The translations under genes were made by a program, and so were the position numbers. Shown one piece after another: positions 8,443 to 17,655 of a stretch of 64,000 bases of DNA. The first letter of the stretch is position 1. Each line of letters opens with the position of its first letter. This stretch comes from Pseudomonas sp. MPC6 (lineage in GTDB: Bacteria > Pseudomonadota > Gammaproteobacteria > Pseudomonadales > Pseudomonadaceae). The notes beneath the pieces were generated by a model that did not search any database, was not told the origin of the DNA, and saw nothing but the letters and a program-made list of their open reading frames with translations. The stretch spans positions 186,001 to 250,000 of the forward strand of contig NZ_CP034782.1 of NCBI RefSeq assembly GCF_006094435.1. The letters run 5' to 3'.

Positions 8443-9348
8443 ATGCTCGCCGACCTTAAGATCGTGCAACTGCGGCACTTCGTCTGGGTCACCGAGCTAC
8501 AAGGCTTTCATGCAGCGGCTGAACGGGCACACCGCACCCAACCTGCGATCTCGCTGTCGATCCGCGATCTGGAAAGCAAACTCGGCCAGCAATTGTTCGA
8601 AAAGCGCAATGCGCGGGTAGCGCGCTCCGAGTTGACGCCATTTGGTGTGCAGTTTTTGGGCTATGCCAAAGAGTTGATCGCACACCACGACCGGGTGGTC
8701 AAAGATATGAGTTTGATTGCACAGTACAAGTCCGGGCATTTGCGGATCGCGTCTGTCCCTTCCATTGCCAGTCGAGTGTTGCCAGACATCCTCGCCCGCT
8801 TCATTGGCGATGCCACCGATCTTCATGTGAGTTTGTTCGACGACAGTTCCGAAGTGGTACTTAGCATGGTCGAGAATCAGCAGGTGGATTTTGGTATCGC
8901 CAGCGTGTGGGATGTGGAAAGTGATATTCAGTTCATCCCGATCTGGGAAGACAGCATCGGCGTGGTTTGTCGAAATGATCACCCACTGGCGGCAGAGACT
9001 CAGTTGAGTTGGACGCAATTGCGCGCAGAACGTCTGATTGCCAACGGCACCTCTCGCCTGCTCGAAGGCAGCGATGCCGAAGAGTTGGTGGAGGACTCAC
9101 AATTCTATATGTCCAACATGATTTCTCTGCTGGCCATGGTTGAAGCGGGAATGGGCATCACCACGTTGCCGCGTTTTGCTTTCCCACCAGAACATAGCCG
9201 TCTGTGTTTCATCCCACTGAGCGACCCGCTGGTCAATCGCGATATGGGCATTGTGCGCCGGGCCAACCGATCGTTACCCGTCGCGGCTCAAGCGCTGTTC
9301 GAGTTCATATTGCGCGACAACGAACTGGACCCTGCTGACTGGTACTGA
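8443..9348 (+). CDS. LysR-family transcriptional regulator, divergent from catabolic operon
   Basis: This is a 301-aa LysR protein. The N-terminal helix-turn-helix spans about residues 8-66 (FHAAAERAHRTQPAISLSI) and is followed by the effector-binding domain (HLRIASVPSIASRVLPDIL). An AAGGA site precedes the ATG. The divergent arrangement with the operon at 6.9-8.35 kb makes it the likely activator of that operon. A hairpin-capable repeat follows the stop. Confidence 0.92.
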   Translation: MLADLKIVQLRHFVWVTELQGFHAAAERAHRTQPAISLSIRDLESKLGQQLFEKRNARVARSELTPFGVQFLGYAKELIAHHDRVVKDMSLIAQYKSGHLRIASVPSIASRVLPDILARFIGDATDLHVSLFDDSSEVVLSMVENQQVDFGIASVWDVESDIQFIPIWEDSIGVVCRNDHPLAAETQLSWTQLRAERLIANGTSRLLEGSDAEELVEDSQFYMSNMISLLAMVEAGMGITTLPRFAFPPEHSRLCFIPLSDPLVNRDMGIVRRANRSLPVAAQALFEFILRDNELDPADWY

Positions 9349-9357
9349 CTGACCAAT

Positions 9358-9382
9358 ATCTGATCAATTCGACCAATCAGAT
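9358..9382. repeat. Inverted repeat after LysR gene
   Basis: ATCTGAT and ATCAGAT, 7-bp inverted arms separated by 11 bases, start 9 bases after the LysR stop. It may be a terminator stem without a clear T run, or an operator for the gene pair at 9.5 kb. Confidence 0.35.
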
Positions 9383-9534
9383 AAATTTCACTTATCAGCC
9401 GATAGGCCGATCTGAATTGCCTGGCCGTGCCCCTTGGACCACCATCGCCAACAGATAAAAACAATTCTCCGCACCAGGCACTCCTCTTAACGGTTTGCTC
9501 GATCACTGCGGCGTCCGCCACAAGAGGACACGAA

Positions 9535-11256
9535 ATGAATACCCTTTCGAGCATTGATTCTGCCCAAGAGCAAACCCCAATCTTGAGCATGCGTCCGGCC
9601 AATGTGGTCATGGACCTGGAACGACTTGGCAGCCTGCATCAAAGTCGTCTGAGCTTCATGCGCAGCCTTGTCCGCAAGATCATGCGCGAAGGCTGGCAAA
9701 TACAGCCACGTCGTTTCGATCTGGATGCTGATGGCTACGGCACTGTGATCTACCGCGTGCAAACCAACCAGGATCTCTTCAGCTTTGTACTGTTCTCCCA
9801 GTATCTGGCGCCGGAAAGTCGTAATGACCGGGTCATCGCTACCGAATGGGACCTGACCATGGCGCTGTGCGAAGGCGAGGTTGACGATGCCTATGTCGAG
9901 TTTCTACGTCGCAATGTGCCGCTTCAAGAGGCGGGGCGCTTGGATTCAAAAGTCATGGTGCTCTCACGTGCTAACCGCAGCATGCGCAACTTTGACATGG
10001 TGGTATCAGCACTGAGTGAGGGTCGCCAGCCAGAGGTCAAGCAGATTGCGCACGTTGGCTACCTTTATCGCACCACTGCAGTTTATGGCAGCGGCAAGCT
10101 CGGGATGGCCGACTGGGAAAAAGTCAGCAAGAAGCACCCTGACTTTTCGCGCCCCTTTGCAGCCGAGATGTTCAACTGCTTCATGTTACGCAACTTCAGC
10201 CTGCAGCAAGCCGAACATATCGCCCGACAACGTGCGCCCGAGACAGCCGTTGCATTGCAGCCTGCCCTCAAACGCTATTTTGGTATTGGTAATTCCACAG
10301 GTCTCGGCATGGCGCCGTATCTGATCAACCACCCCCAGTTGATCAGCCGTTGGGTGGAGATGCGTGAATTGGCACTGGCTCGTGTACATGGCATGCGTCA
10401 AATAACCGAAGAGCGTCTCGCACACTTGTCGACGCTGATTGACCGTGGCATTCGTCACCTGACGGAGACCGTCACTGAAGACCAGTGGCAGACGCAGAAC
10501 AATCAAACGGTGTGCGAAGACCTGGCCAGGTTGCAAGACTGGCTTGCCAGTCAGCGCCTGCAAAGTTGGGATCAGCTTTCGTCATGGGCCGGACAATCGC
10601 TCAGTTTGCAGGCACAAGAGCTGCTCAACTGCATCCTGCTGGAGCTCTATCCCGATCTGGTCGACGAACTGGAAGATCGTCTCTCGCTGGTGGAGTCGCT
10701 TGAGTTGCAGCCGGAAATGGCCATCGGCGAGCTGCGTGCCTTAATTGAGCGGCACTACGCCTGGGCGCTGGCCATCGACTTTGATGCCGACGGAGCCACT
10801 GAAACCTTCTGGTACCGCTCCGAAGAGAAACAGGAACCTCGTCTGGGTAACTGCGACTTGGAAAGCGGCAGGGAAAAGCAGATGCCACTTGGCATTGGCT
10901 ACCTGGCTCAGCAGTGTTATCGCTTGCTTAATACGCAGGTCGACGTGCATTCGACCCAGTGCGTGGCCAGCTTTCTGCTGCTTCACCCCCAGCAACGAGG
11001 CATTATACGGCGCATCCAGAGCATGGCAAAAACCCACTACGGTGAAATTCAAGCCAACCTGTTGGATCGCAACGTACTGCCCATGCACCTGCTGCGTTGC
11101 AAACTGGCGTTCTTTGGGGTCAGTAAATTCGACCCGCGCTCACGTCTCTGGGTGCGCAACACGATGTTCCAGGGTGCACCGTTACTTGAAGACATCGGCA
11201 AACCATTTGAAGACGACTGGTTCCTGCCACTGGCCCCGACCCCGGAGACTCGCTGA
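9535..11256 (+). CDS. Uncharacterised conserved-looking protein, 573 aa
   Basis: I do not recognise a characterised family. The protein is soluble-looking, with no signal peptide or membrane segments. It contains two similar short patches, FDLDADGYGTVIYRVQ near residue 60 and IDFDADGATETFWYRS in the second half. This suggests an internal duplication around a D-D-A-D-G motif, each followed by an aromatic strand. The ATG at 9535 is chosen because AGAGGA lies 6 bases upstream. The stop overlaps the next gene's ATG by one base (TGATG), so the pair is translationally coupled. Codon usage looks like normal Pseudomonas genes. Confidence 0.75.
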   Translation: MNTLSSIDSAQEQTPILSMRPANVVMDLERLGSLHQSRLSFMRSLVRKIMREGWQIQPRRFDLDADGYGTVIYRVQTNQDLFSFVLFSQYLAPESRNDRVIATEWDLTMALCEGEVDDAYVEFLRRNVPLQEAGRLDSKVMVLSRANRSMRNFDMVVSALSEGRQPEVKQIAHVGYLYRTTAVYGSGKLGMADWEKVSKKHPDFSRPFAAEMFNCFMLRNFSLQQAEHIARQRAPETAVALQPALKRYFGIGNSTGLGMAPYLINHPQLISRWVEMRELALARVHGMRQITEERLAHLSTLIDRGIRHLTETVTEDQWQTQNNQTVCEDLARLQDWLASQRLQSWDQLSSWAGQSLSLQAQELLNCILLELYPDLVDELEDRLSLVESLELQPEMAIGELRALIERHYAWALAIDFDADGATETFWYRSEEKQEPRLGNCDLESGREKQMPLGIGYLAQQCYRLLNTQVDVHSTQCVASFLLLHPQQRGIIRRIQSMAKTHYGEIQANLLDRNVLPMHLLRCKLAFFGVSKFDPRSRLWVRNTMFQGAPLLEDIGKPFEDDWFLPLAPTPETR

Positions 11257-12002
11257 TGTTTATTTCATCGAACGAATTAACGTCCCTGCTCAAGCGCGTC
11301 TTCGAAGGAATGAGCTACCCCGTCGGTTATTATGAGGACGCCGCAGTATTGGTCAAATGGCTGCAAGTCCATGGCGAACAAGGATTTGCCGAACTGCAGC
11401 GCGCGCTGCCTTATGTGGCGGACAGCCAACGCCCTGCCTTACAGTTACTGGTGGAGGAAAGCCAGGCTCTGATATTTGAGTGCCACGGTCGAAGCGCTCT
11501 GAATTGCCTACCCAGCATTGTTGAACTCGCGCAGAACAAGGCGCTTGAACAAGGATGCGTCAACGTTAAAATCCGTAACTGCCACAACCGTAAGTTTGTC
11601 CTCAAACTACTGGTTGATTGTGCAAAACACGGCATCAGCGCAATGGCTTACTGGCAAAATGGAAAAGCCCCGGCCAGCGAACACGTCGCCTGTATTTCGG
11701 CAGGCTCCGCCTATCCCAGTTACAGCGAAGCCCTGCTGGAAGAATATGGCGCACCCTCCGACACTCAGACCCTGACGCTTCTGCTAAATACCCGCATCGA
11801 CCTGCAAGGCCAACTGCGTGATACCAGCAGTAAACGTCAGGGTTTGCGCCAGGTCAGCCCGGAGCAGTTCGCCCGTGCTGGAGATCGCGCAATAGAAGAG
11901 GGTATGGATATCTCGATTGAGCTTTGGCAGCACCTCAATCATCTCGCCGAGGCCGTGCTGGTTGAGAACTCTGAGCAATCGAGAAGCGGTGCGGGAGCCT
12001 AA
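11256..12002 (+). CDS. Uncharacterised protein, possibly DUF3726 family
   Basis: This is a 248-aa soluble-looking protein that starts inside the stop codon of the preceding gene and is therefore coupled to it. The opening (SSNELTSLLKRVFEGMSYPVGYYEDAAV) and its pairing with a larger unknown gene remind me of DUF3726 proteins, but I cannot confirm this. No catalytic motif is obvious. It sits between a betaine-type catabolic operon and the mobile-element boundary. Confidence 0.65.
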   Translation: MFISSNELTSLLKRVFEGMSYPVGYYEDAAVLVKWLQVHGEQGFAELQRALPYVADSQRPALQLLVEESQALIFECHGRSALNCLPSIVELAQNKALEQGCVNVKIRNCHNRKFVLKLLVDCAKHGISAMAYWQNGKAPASEHVACISAGSAYPSYSEALLEEYGAPSDTQTLTLLLNTRIDLQGQLRDTSSKRQGLRQVSPEQFARAGDRAIEEGMDISIELWQHLNHLAEAVLVENSEQSRSGAGA

Positions 12003-12205
12003 GGCCACCCCGAAAATCTATGGTTACTTCCATTTTTGCAATATTGATTAGTGGATGAAGTGGTTTGCTTAAATCTATTCGGCGTCTATCTGGGGTATGC
12101 CCAGCGCCATGATGAGAGTAAGCAATAGGATGGACGCCCCCTCCCATAAGCGTATCGCGGTGCCAGAGTGAGCGGTGTCGCCATCCGCTTGTTCAAAGGG
12201 GGTAA

Positions 12206-12471
12206 TAGGGGTTCGGGGAGCAATGGAACTGAAAGTGCACTTAAGCTCAGTCGCTGCCCCGCAAACCCTTGCAACGTGGGGATAGTTTCGAAAAACGACC
12301 ATTTTATAGAACCGTTTCCGCTATCGCGAGGAAAGGCCACCAACACCCGAAAATCAGTGCAATAAACCCGTCTCACGAATCAAAGTTCTTTTATTCGCAG
12401 TCGCTGACGAGTGAAACGAACTCTATTTCGGCTTACGTTGGTTTTCAGTTCCATTGCTCCCCGAACCCCTA
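12206..12471. mobile_element. MITE-like non-autonomous element with perfect 29-bp inverted ends
   Basis: Bases 12206-12234 (starting TAGGGGTTCGGGGAGC) are repeated perfectly in inverse orientation at 12443-12471. The 4-bp sequence GTAA lies on both sides (12202-12205 and 12472-12475) and fits a target duplication. The 266-bp unit holds no convincing gene, so it would need a transposase supplied in trans. It ends 24 bases before the start of the next small gene and may supply or disrupt its promoter. The parent IS family was not identified. Confidence 0.75.
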
Positions 12472-12495
12472 GTAACAGTCCACAGGAGGATCTAA

Positions 12496-12762
12496 ATGCT
12501 GGTACTTACGGACATGCAGCGGGCATATCTCAGGAAATTACGAGCTCTTAGCAAAGACAGTCAGGGCAACGAAGTTTTTGTTGGCCTTACGCTCGAGGAA
12601 TCAACGCGGTTCAACTTTTTGAGTGAGTCGCTTATGAAGCATGAGTACCGCACGCCAGAAGCGCTGGACGAATATCTCTCCTTTCGCCTCAGGCACGAGC
12701 ATCATAGACTTCAAGTGTATGCAGAGGTAGAAGCCCAACAGTGCAAATCGGCAAGCCACTAA
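12496..12762 (+). CDS. Small hypothetical protein, 88 aa
   Basis: This small protein is rich in charged residues and ends with several His and Gln residues. A strong AGGAGG ribosome site lies 6 bases before the ATG, which supports real translation. No family is recognised. The MITE-like element ends in its 5' leader. The 182 bases after it, up to the IS6 copy, are very G/C-rich with repeated GCGCGCCCCC blocks, and I see no gene there. Confidence 0.55.
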   Translation: MLVLTDMQRAYLRKLRALSKDSQGNEVFVGLTLEESTRFNFLSESLMKHEYRTPEALDEYLSFRLRHEHHRLQVYAEVEAQQCKSASH

Positions 12763-12944
12763 AACGTCAAGCGTAGCCTGGTCCCTGGTCCCGCCAAGGG
12801 AAAGGCGCGCCCCCCCTGCCCCATGGGATCGCTCACTGCGCCAAATCAGCGTGAGGGCGCGCCCCCAGGGCCTGCGCTACGGATGCATCCCCCCTGCCCG
12901 CCGAGGCGGTCCGATTCAGCGCAACCCTTGGGCCCGCTTAAAAC

Positions 12945-13747
12945 GGTTCTGTCGCACTAAGCCCGTGAGAGGTAACCTGTTGTTTTCCATGAAGCCACTG
13001 TCTCAGATGTCGCTGATCCGAAAAGCCTTCAAACGCCTCCATTATCCCGTTGCTGTTATCGCCCAGTGTGTTCGCTGGTATCTGGCTTACGCCCTGAGCC
13101 TGCGTAACATTGAAGAGATGATGGCGGAGCGCGGCATTGTCGTTGATCATTCCACGCTGCATCGCTGGGTTATTAGGCTGGCTCCCGTGCTGAATACGGT
13201 CTTGCGTCGATACCAGCGTCCCGTGGGACGCCGCTGGCGAATGGATGAGACCTACATCAAAATCCGCGGCCACTGGAAGTACCTGTACCGCGCCGTGGAC
13301 ACTGATGGCCAGACCATCGATTTTCTGTTGACCGCTAACCGGGATGCCAACGCAGCATTGCGTTTTTTCCGCAAAGCCATCCGCCAGTGTGGCAAGCCTG
13401 AGGTCGTGACCATCGACAAAAGTGGTGCCAATACCGCTGCCCTGGCGGTGCTCAATGCCGACCAAGCTGAAGGGATCACCGTTCGGCAAAACAAATACCT
13501 GAACAACTTAGTTGAGCAGGATCACCGCAACATCAAAAGACGAATACGACCGATGTTGGGATTCAAGTCATTTCGTCGAGCACAAACGTTACTGGCAGGC
13601 ATTGAATTGATACAGATGATCCGCAAAGGGCAGCTTCAACATCCGCAAGGTGAAGGGCTGTCACCTGCCGAACAGTTTTATCTTCTGGCCGCCTAAACAA
13701 CAGACTGCCGATTTTTGGCAGCCTATCGTCGTTAATGCGACAGAACC
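12945..13747 (+). mobile_element. IS6-family insertion sequence, copy A
   Basis: This is an 803-bp element bounded by GGTTCTGTCGCA (12945) and TGCGACAGAACC (ending 13747). It carries one transposase gene. The 8-bp flanks, CTTAAAAC and AGATTTTG, do not match, so no target duplication survives. This fits later recombination or deletion at this end. Copy B, of equal length and opposite orientation, is at 49611-50413. Confidence 0.9.
12989..13696 (+). CDS. IS6-family transposase (copy A)
   Basis: This is a 235-aa DDE transposase from the ATG at 12989; a TTG at 12980 closer to GAGAGG may be the true start. The catalytic residues are the first Asp in RWRMDETYIKIRG, the second in VVTIDKSGAN and the Glu in NNLVEQDHRNIKRR. 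An N-terminal helix-turn-helix lies around NIEEMMAERGIVVDHSTLHR. It differs from copy B by a few residues near the N-terminus. IS6 elements move replicatively and often cause adjacent deletions or inversions. Confidence 0.93.
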   Translation: MKPLSQMSLIRKAFKRLHYPVAVIAQCVRWYLAYALSLRNIEEMMAERGIVVDHSTLHRWVIRLAPVLNTVLRRYQRPVGRRWRMDETYIKIRGHWKYLYRAVDTDGQTIDFLLTANRDANAALRFFRKAIRQCGKPEVVTIDKSGANTAALAVLNADQAEGITVRQNKYLNNLVEQDHRNIKRRIRPMLGFKSFRRAQTLLAGIELIQMIRKGQLQHPQGEGLSPAEQFYLLAA

Positions 13748-13857
13748 AGATTTTGTCTGCGAACTTCTAACTCACAACACTAGGGCTCCACGTTTTGGTG
13801 ACGAGCCAAGTTCTTTACCGACGAGTGAGAGGCCTATATCTGTCCAGACCGCAGGCG

Positions 13858-14775
13858 TCATGTTGAGTGGCCGCCTGTTTCTTCCTTGAGCCACTCAATG
13901 AACTGCCGGGTTATCTCGCTGACACCTTTTTGCGGTTGAGTCAGTAGGTAATAAGCGAGTTGGTGCGGCATGATCATGTCGGGGAATGGAATAACCAGTT
14001 CGCCATTGCTTACTGCCCGTTCCGTCAACTCAATCGCACACAACGCAACCCCATGACCTTCGATCGCGAGTTGTGCCAGGACGTGGGAGTCGGTGACGAC
14101 GTGCCCACTGCTAACCTGTAGATCGACGGTTGGGTACAATTTCTGCCAGCTTTCCCAGTCGCGCTGATGCCGGTCGTGCAATAAAGCCTGGCGCGCCAGA
14201 TCGGCGGGAGCGCGAATGGCGTTAGGCCCCTCAAGCAGGGATGGAGAACACATCGGTACGTAGTTCAGACTCATCAGGTATTCGGCCTCAAACCCCGGCC
14301 ATTCGGCCGACCCCCATTTGATCGCCAGCTCTACTTGATCCGGAAACTCGACGCGTTGAGTCGTTAGTAATTGCTGGATGCGCAGCTCTGGAAAGCGTTG
14401 AGTGAAGTGTTTCAACCGTGGTGTCAGCCAGAACGCACTCATCACGGGCTCCGCTTCAATGTGCAGCACCTGGGGGGCGAGTTGGCGGGCGCATTTTTCA
14501 AAGGCTGCCACAAGCTGATCAAACGGCGTGCCGATATCGCTTAGCAAGCCTGCGCCAGCCTTGGTCAGCGTGACGGTGCGGGTGGAGCGCGCAAACAATG
14601 CCACGCCCAACGCTTCTTCAAGTTTGACCACTTGCTGGCTGACGGCCGACTGCGACAAATGCAGCACTGTCGCTGCGCGGGTGAAGCTGCCTTGCTCGGC
14701 AACGGTTTTGAAGGCAAGCAGCAAGGTCATGTGCGGCAGTCGTGTCGAGGCGAAAGATTCTGTGTATTTATTCAT
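13858..14775 (-). CDS. LysR-family transcriptional regulator (GcvA-like)
   Basis: This is a 305-aa LysR protein. The helix-turn-helix includes GSFTRAATVLHLSQSAVSQQ (about residues 30-50) and is followed by an effector domain. It is transcribed away from the BCCT/enolase operon, with a 123-base divergent gap that should contain both promoters. It is the probable regulator of the 14.9-18.8 kb operon. Confidence 0.9.
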   Translation of the reverse strand: MNKYTESFASTRLPHMTLLLAFKTVAEQGSFTRAATVLHLSQSAVSQQVVKLEEALGVALFARSTRTVTLTKAGAGLLSDIGTPFDQLVAAFEKCARQLAPQVLHIEAEPVMSAFWLTPRLKHFTQRFPELRIQQLLTTQRVEFPDQVELAIKWGSAEWPGFEAEYLMSLNYVPMCSPSLLEGPNAIRAPADLARQALLHDRHQRDWESWQKLYPTVDLQVSSGHVVTDSHVLAQLAIEGHGVALCAIELTERAVSNGELVIPFPDMIMPHQLAYYLLTQPQKGVSEITRQFIEWLKEETGGHST

Positions 14776-14898
14776 AAGGTTTCGTTATTAGACCATTACC
14801 AAATCGCGATTCTCTCGTCGCAGGCCGCCAGATTACATTACTCGCAGCACCCGCCAATAAAGGGGCCAATCCAATAATTACAACAGTTGGGAATCAAT

Positions 14899-16524
14899 AT
14901 GCAGCAAAACACCGAAAAAGATCTGACCCTGATCTTTACTAGCATCGTGGTGATATCACTGACTGTCATCGGCTTGATGATGTTTCCCGATCAGGCCAAG
15001 GTCTTGGCTGATCAGCTTTTCACCTCTGCGACTACCACGTTCGGCACACTCGTGCAGTTGCTTGGCTTCGCCTGCGTGGTATTGATCGTCGGCTTGGGCT
15101 TCAGCAAATACGGCAATATCCGCCTGGGCGAGGGCAAGCCAGAGTACAAGAACAGCAGCTGGATCTTCATGTTCATCTGCGCAGGACTCGGTTCGGCGAC
15201 CATGTATTGGGCATTCATGGAGTGGGCGTATTACTACCTCACGCCTGGCCTGAATATTGCCACTGCGAGCAAGCAAGCGTTAGAAATGAGCATTGCTTAC
15301 TCGTTCTTTCACTGGGGTGTGACCCCGTGGGCAATTTACGGCATTGCTTCGCTGGCGATGGCTTATCACTTTCATGTCCGCAAGAACAAAGGTTTGAGCC
15401 TGGCGGGTATTGTCGAGTCAATTACCGGCTTCAAAGCGCATGGCCCTGTAGGGCGAGTCATCGACCTCATCTTCCTGTTTGCGACCTTCGGCGGTCTGGT
15501 GCTGACGACTACCCTGACGACGTCCACGGTCGCCAAAGGTTTGTCTGACCTGACCGGTATTGCCGACGGCTTCATGCTCAAGGCGTTTTTGGTGATTCTG
15601 GTGACGGTGGTGTTTTCGCTCAGCTCCTATATCGGCATCAGCTCCGGTATGCAGCGTTTGGCGAAGCTGGCGTGTGGCATGACCATGCTCTTTGCCTTGA
15701 TTGTGCTGATCCTCGGTCCGACGCTTTTCAGCGTCAACAACATCGCCAACGCCATTGGCCTGACGCTGCAAAACTTCATCCACATGAGCTTGTTCACCGA
15801 CCCGACCGGGGATGGCGAATTTTCGCGCGGCTGGACCGTGTTCTACTGGTTGTACTGGATTACTTACGCGCCGGGTGTCGCGATCTTTGTCACACGGGTT
15901 TCCAAGGGTCGTACGATCAAAGAAGTCGTGATGGCGATGATTTTGGGTGGTTGCGGTGGCTGCTGGTTCTTCTTTGGCAGCCTGCAGAGTTTCGCCATTC
16001 ATCAATTCATCACCGGCGTGGTTGATGCGCCGGCCATGCTCAGTGGCGCCGGTGGTGAAGCGGCGGTATCGATGCTGTTGACCAGCCTGCCATTCGGTAA
16101 AGTGCTGTCTGCGGTTTACTTTCTGCTGATGTTGGTATTCCTCGCTTCGCACCTTGATGCGGTGGCGTATACCGTGGCGGCGACCAGTACCCGCAACCTG
16201 CGTGAAGGGCAAGATCCATCGCCTACTTTGCGACTCTTCTGGTGCCTGCTGCTGGCAGTGTTGCCGCTGGCAATGCTCTACATCAACGCATCACTCAATA
16301 CACTGAAAACGGCCGTCATTCTCACTGCCATTCCGTTCATTTTTATCTTGATGGTGAAAATCTGGGGGCTGCTGAAGTGGCTGCGTGAAGACTATGCGGC
16401 GATGCCTGCGCATTTGATTGAAGAACAGTCGGCACGTCTGGCAGGGATGAGCACGGCCGAGGCAAATGAAGCCCGTTTCGTGGTCCGACACGGCGCCTCG
16501 AAAAATCTGGAAGTCCAGCAATGA
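14899..16524 (+). CDS. BCCT-family transporter, CaiT-like motif
   Basis: This is a 541-aa inner-membrane carrier with about 12 helices. The motif [20 protein letters not shown] has the EW form seen in CaiT-like carnitine/butyrobetaine carriers. [13 protein letters not shown] and [19 protein letters not shown] are further BCCT landmarks. The ATG at 14899 is used; an in-frame TTG lies 12 bases before it. The last four bases (ATGA) overlap the start of the enolase-superfamily gene, so both are translated as one unit. It probably delivers the substrate of the two downstream enzymes. Confidence 0.92.
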   Translation: MQQNTEKDLTLIFTSIVVISLTVIGLMMFPDQAKVLADQLFTSATTTFGTLVQLLGFACVVLIVGLGFSKYGNIRLGEGKPEYKNSSWIFMFICAGLGSATMYWAFMEWAYYYLTPGLNIATASKQALEMSIAYSFFHWGVTPWAIYGIASLAMAYHFHVRKNKGLSLAGIVESITGFKAHGPVGRVIDLIFLFATFGGLVLTTTLTTSTVAKGLSDLTGIADGFMLKAFLVILVTVVFSLSSYIGISSGMQRLAKLACGMTMLFALIVLILGPTLFSVNNIANAIGLTLQNFIHMSLFTDPTGDGEFSRGWTVFYWLYWITYAPGVAIFVTRVSKGRTIKEVVMAMILGGCGGCWFFFGSLQSFAIHQFITGVVDAPAMLSGAGGEAAVSMLLTSLPFGKVLSAVYFLLMLVFLASHLDAVAYTVAATSTRNLREGQDPSPTLRLFWCLLLAVLPLAMLYINASLNTLKTAVILTAIPFIFILMVKIWGLLKWLREDYAAMPAHLIEEQSARLAGMSTAEANEARFVVRHGASKNLEVQQ

Positions 16525-17642
16525 AAATAGTTGATGTAGAGGCTATCTGGTTGCGCGTCCCGGCGCTCGACCAAACGTGTGAGTGGGGAGAGGATGCGTT
16601 GATCGTACGCATCTACACCGACAGTGGGCTGGTCGGCATCGGAGAAACCGACAGCTCTCCAGCCGTCGTCAAAGCCTTGATCGAAACCCCGGCGTCGCAT
16701 GAAACCTGTCAGGGGTTACGCGATATTCTGATCGGGGAAAACCCGCTGGAAATCGATCGGTTGTGGAAAAAAATGTACCGCCACTCCGAATACATGGGCC
16801 GGCGCGGCGCCGCCATTCATGCCATCAGCGCGTTGGACATCGCCTTGTGGGACATCGCCGGTCAGCATTATGGCGTGCCGGTCCACACCTTGCTGGGTGG
16901 CAAATACCGTGCGCGCATCAGCGCCTATGGCACGTTCATCCCGCGTCCCGACGAGGCCGGCAACCGTGAACTGGTGCGCGGTTTGCTGGCCCAGGGCTTG
17001 CGCAGCATCAAGCTGGGCGGTGCCGGGTTTGGCGACGACCTGCAAAAAGACAAAGAGCTGCTGCGGGTAGTGCGTGAGGAAATCGGTGACCAGGTGCAGT
17101 TGCAGATCGACCTTGTTGGGCGTTGGCGTAACTACCCGCATGCGTTGGCGCAATGTGACGCACTGCGAGCGTTCAATCTGAACTGGATCGAAGAGCCGCT
17201 GCCTTCGGACGATACGAAAGGTTTAGCGTATCTCGCCGAGCGTTCCGGCCTGCGCGTTTCGGGGGGAGAAGGCCTGGCCACGCGACATGAATTCCGACAC
17301 TTTCTGGAGGCTTCTCGGCCATCGATTATTCAGCCCGACATTACCCGTTGTGGCGGCATCAGCGAAATGCGGCACATCTACGAGCTGGCGCAACTGCACG
17401 GCGCACAATTGGTGCCGCACGGTTTCAGCACTGGAATTTTGCTTGCGGCGACCGTGCACTTTCTTGCAGCCAGCGAGTTCGGTGAGTTGATCGAGTATTC
17501 GCAAAGCGATAGCCCATTGTTTCGTGGCCTGGTGACAAATTTGCTGCCACTTGAAGAGGGTCATGTCGCCGTGCCGGAAACCCCGGGCCTTGGTGTAGTG
17601 CTGGACGAAGCCATGATTGAGCGCTATCGCGTTCGGTCGTGA
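16521..17642 (+). CDS. Enolase-superfamily enzyme, mandelate-racemase type
   Basis: This is a 373-aa protein with the two-domain mandelate racemase/muconate-lactonising fold. Metal ligands are the Asp in QIDLVGRW, the Glu in WIEEPL and the Glu in SGGEGLA. Candidate acid/base residues are the Lys in SIKLGG and the His in VPHGFSTG, paired with the Asp in QPDITRCGG. The second Lys of a KxK motif is Gly here. It could be a racemase/epimerase or a dehydratase. Coupling to a BCCT carrier suggests a betaine or carnitine-like substrate, as with known hydroxyproline-betaine epimerases, but the reaction is unproven. Confidence 0.85.
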   Translation: MKIVDVEAIWLRVPALDQTCEWGEDALIVRIYTDSGLVGIGETDSSPAVVKALIETPASHETCQGLRDILIGENPLEIDRLWKKMYRHSEYMGRRGAAIHAISALDIALWDIAGQHYGVPVHTLLGGKYRARISAYGTFIPRPDEAGNRELVRGLLAQGLRSIKLGGAGFGDDLQKDKELLRVVREEIGDQVQLQIDLVGRWRNYPHALAQCDALRAFNLNWIEEPLPSDDTKGLAYLAERSGLRVSGGEGLATRHEFRHFLEASRPSIIQPDITRCGGISEMRHIYELAQLHGAQLVPHGFSTGILLAATVHFLAASEFGELIEYSQSDSPLFRGLVTNLLPLEEGHVAVPETPGLGVVLDEAMIERYRVRS

Positions 17643-17655
17643 GAGGAGAACACAA

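Noticed and set aside
12763..12944. G/C-rich stretch with GCGCGCCCCC blocks as a structured RNA
   Set aside because: Only short imperfect pairings such as CTCAC/GTGAG; no recognisable RNA family or terminator.
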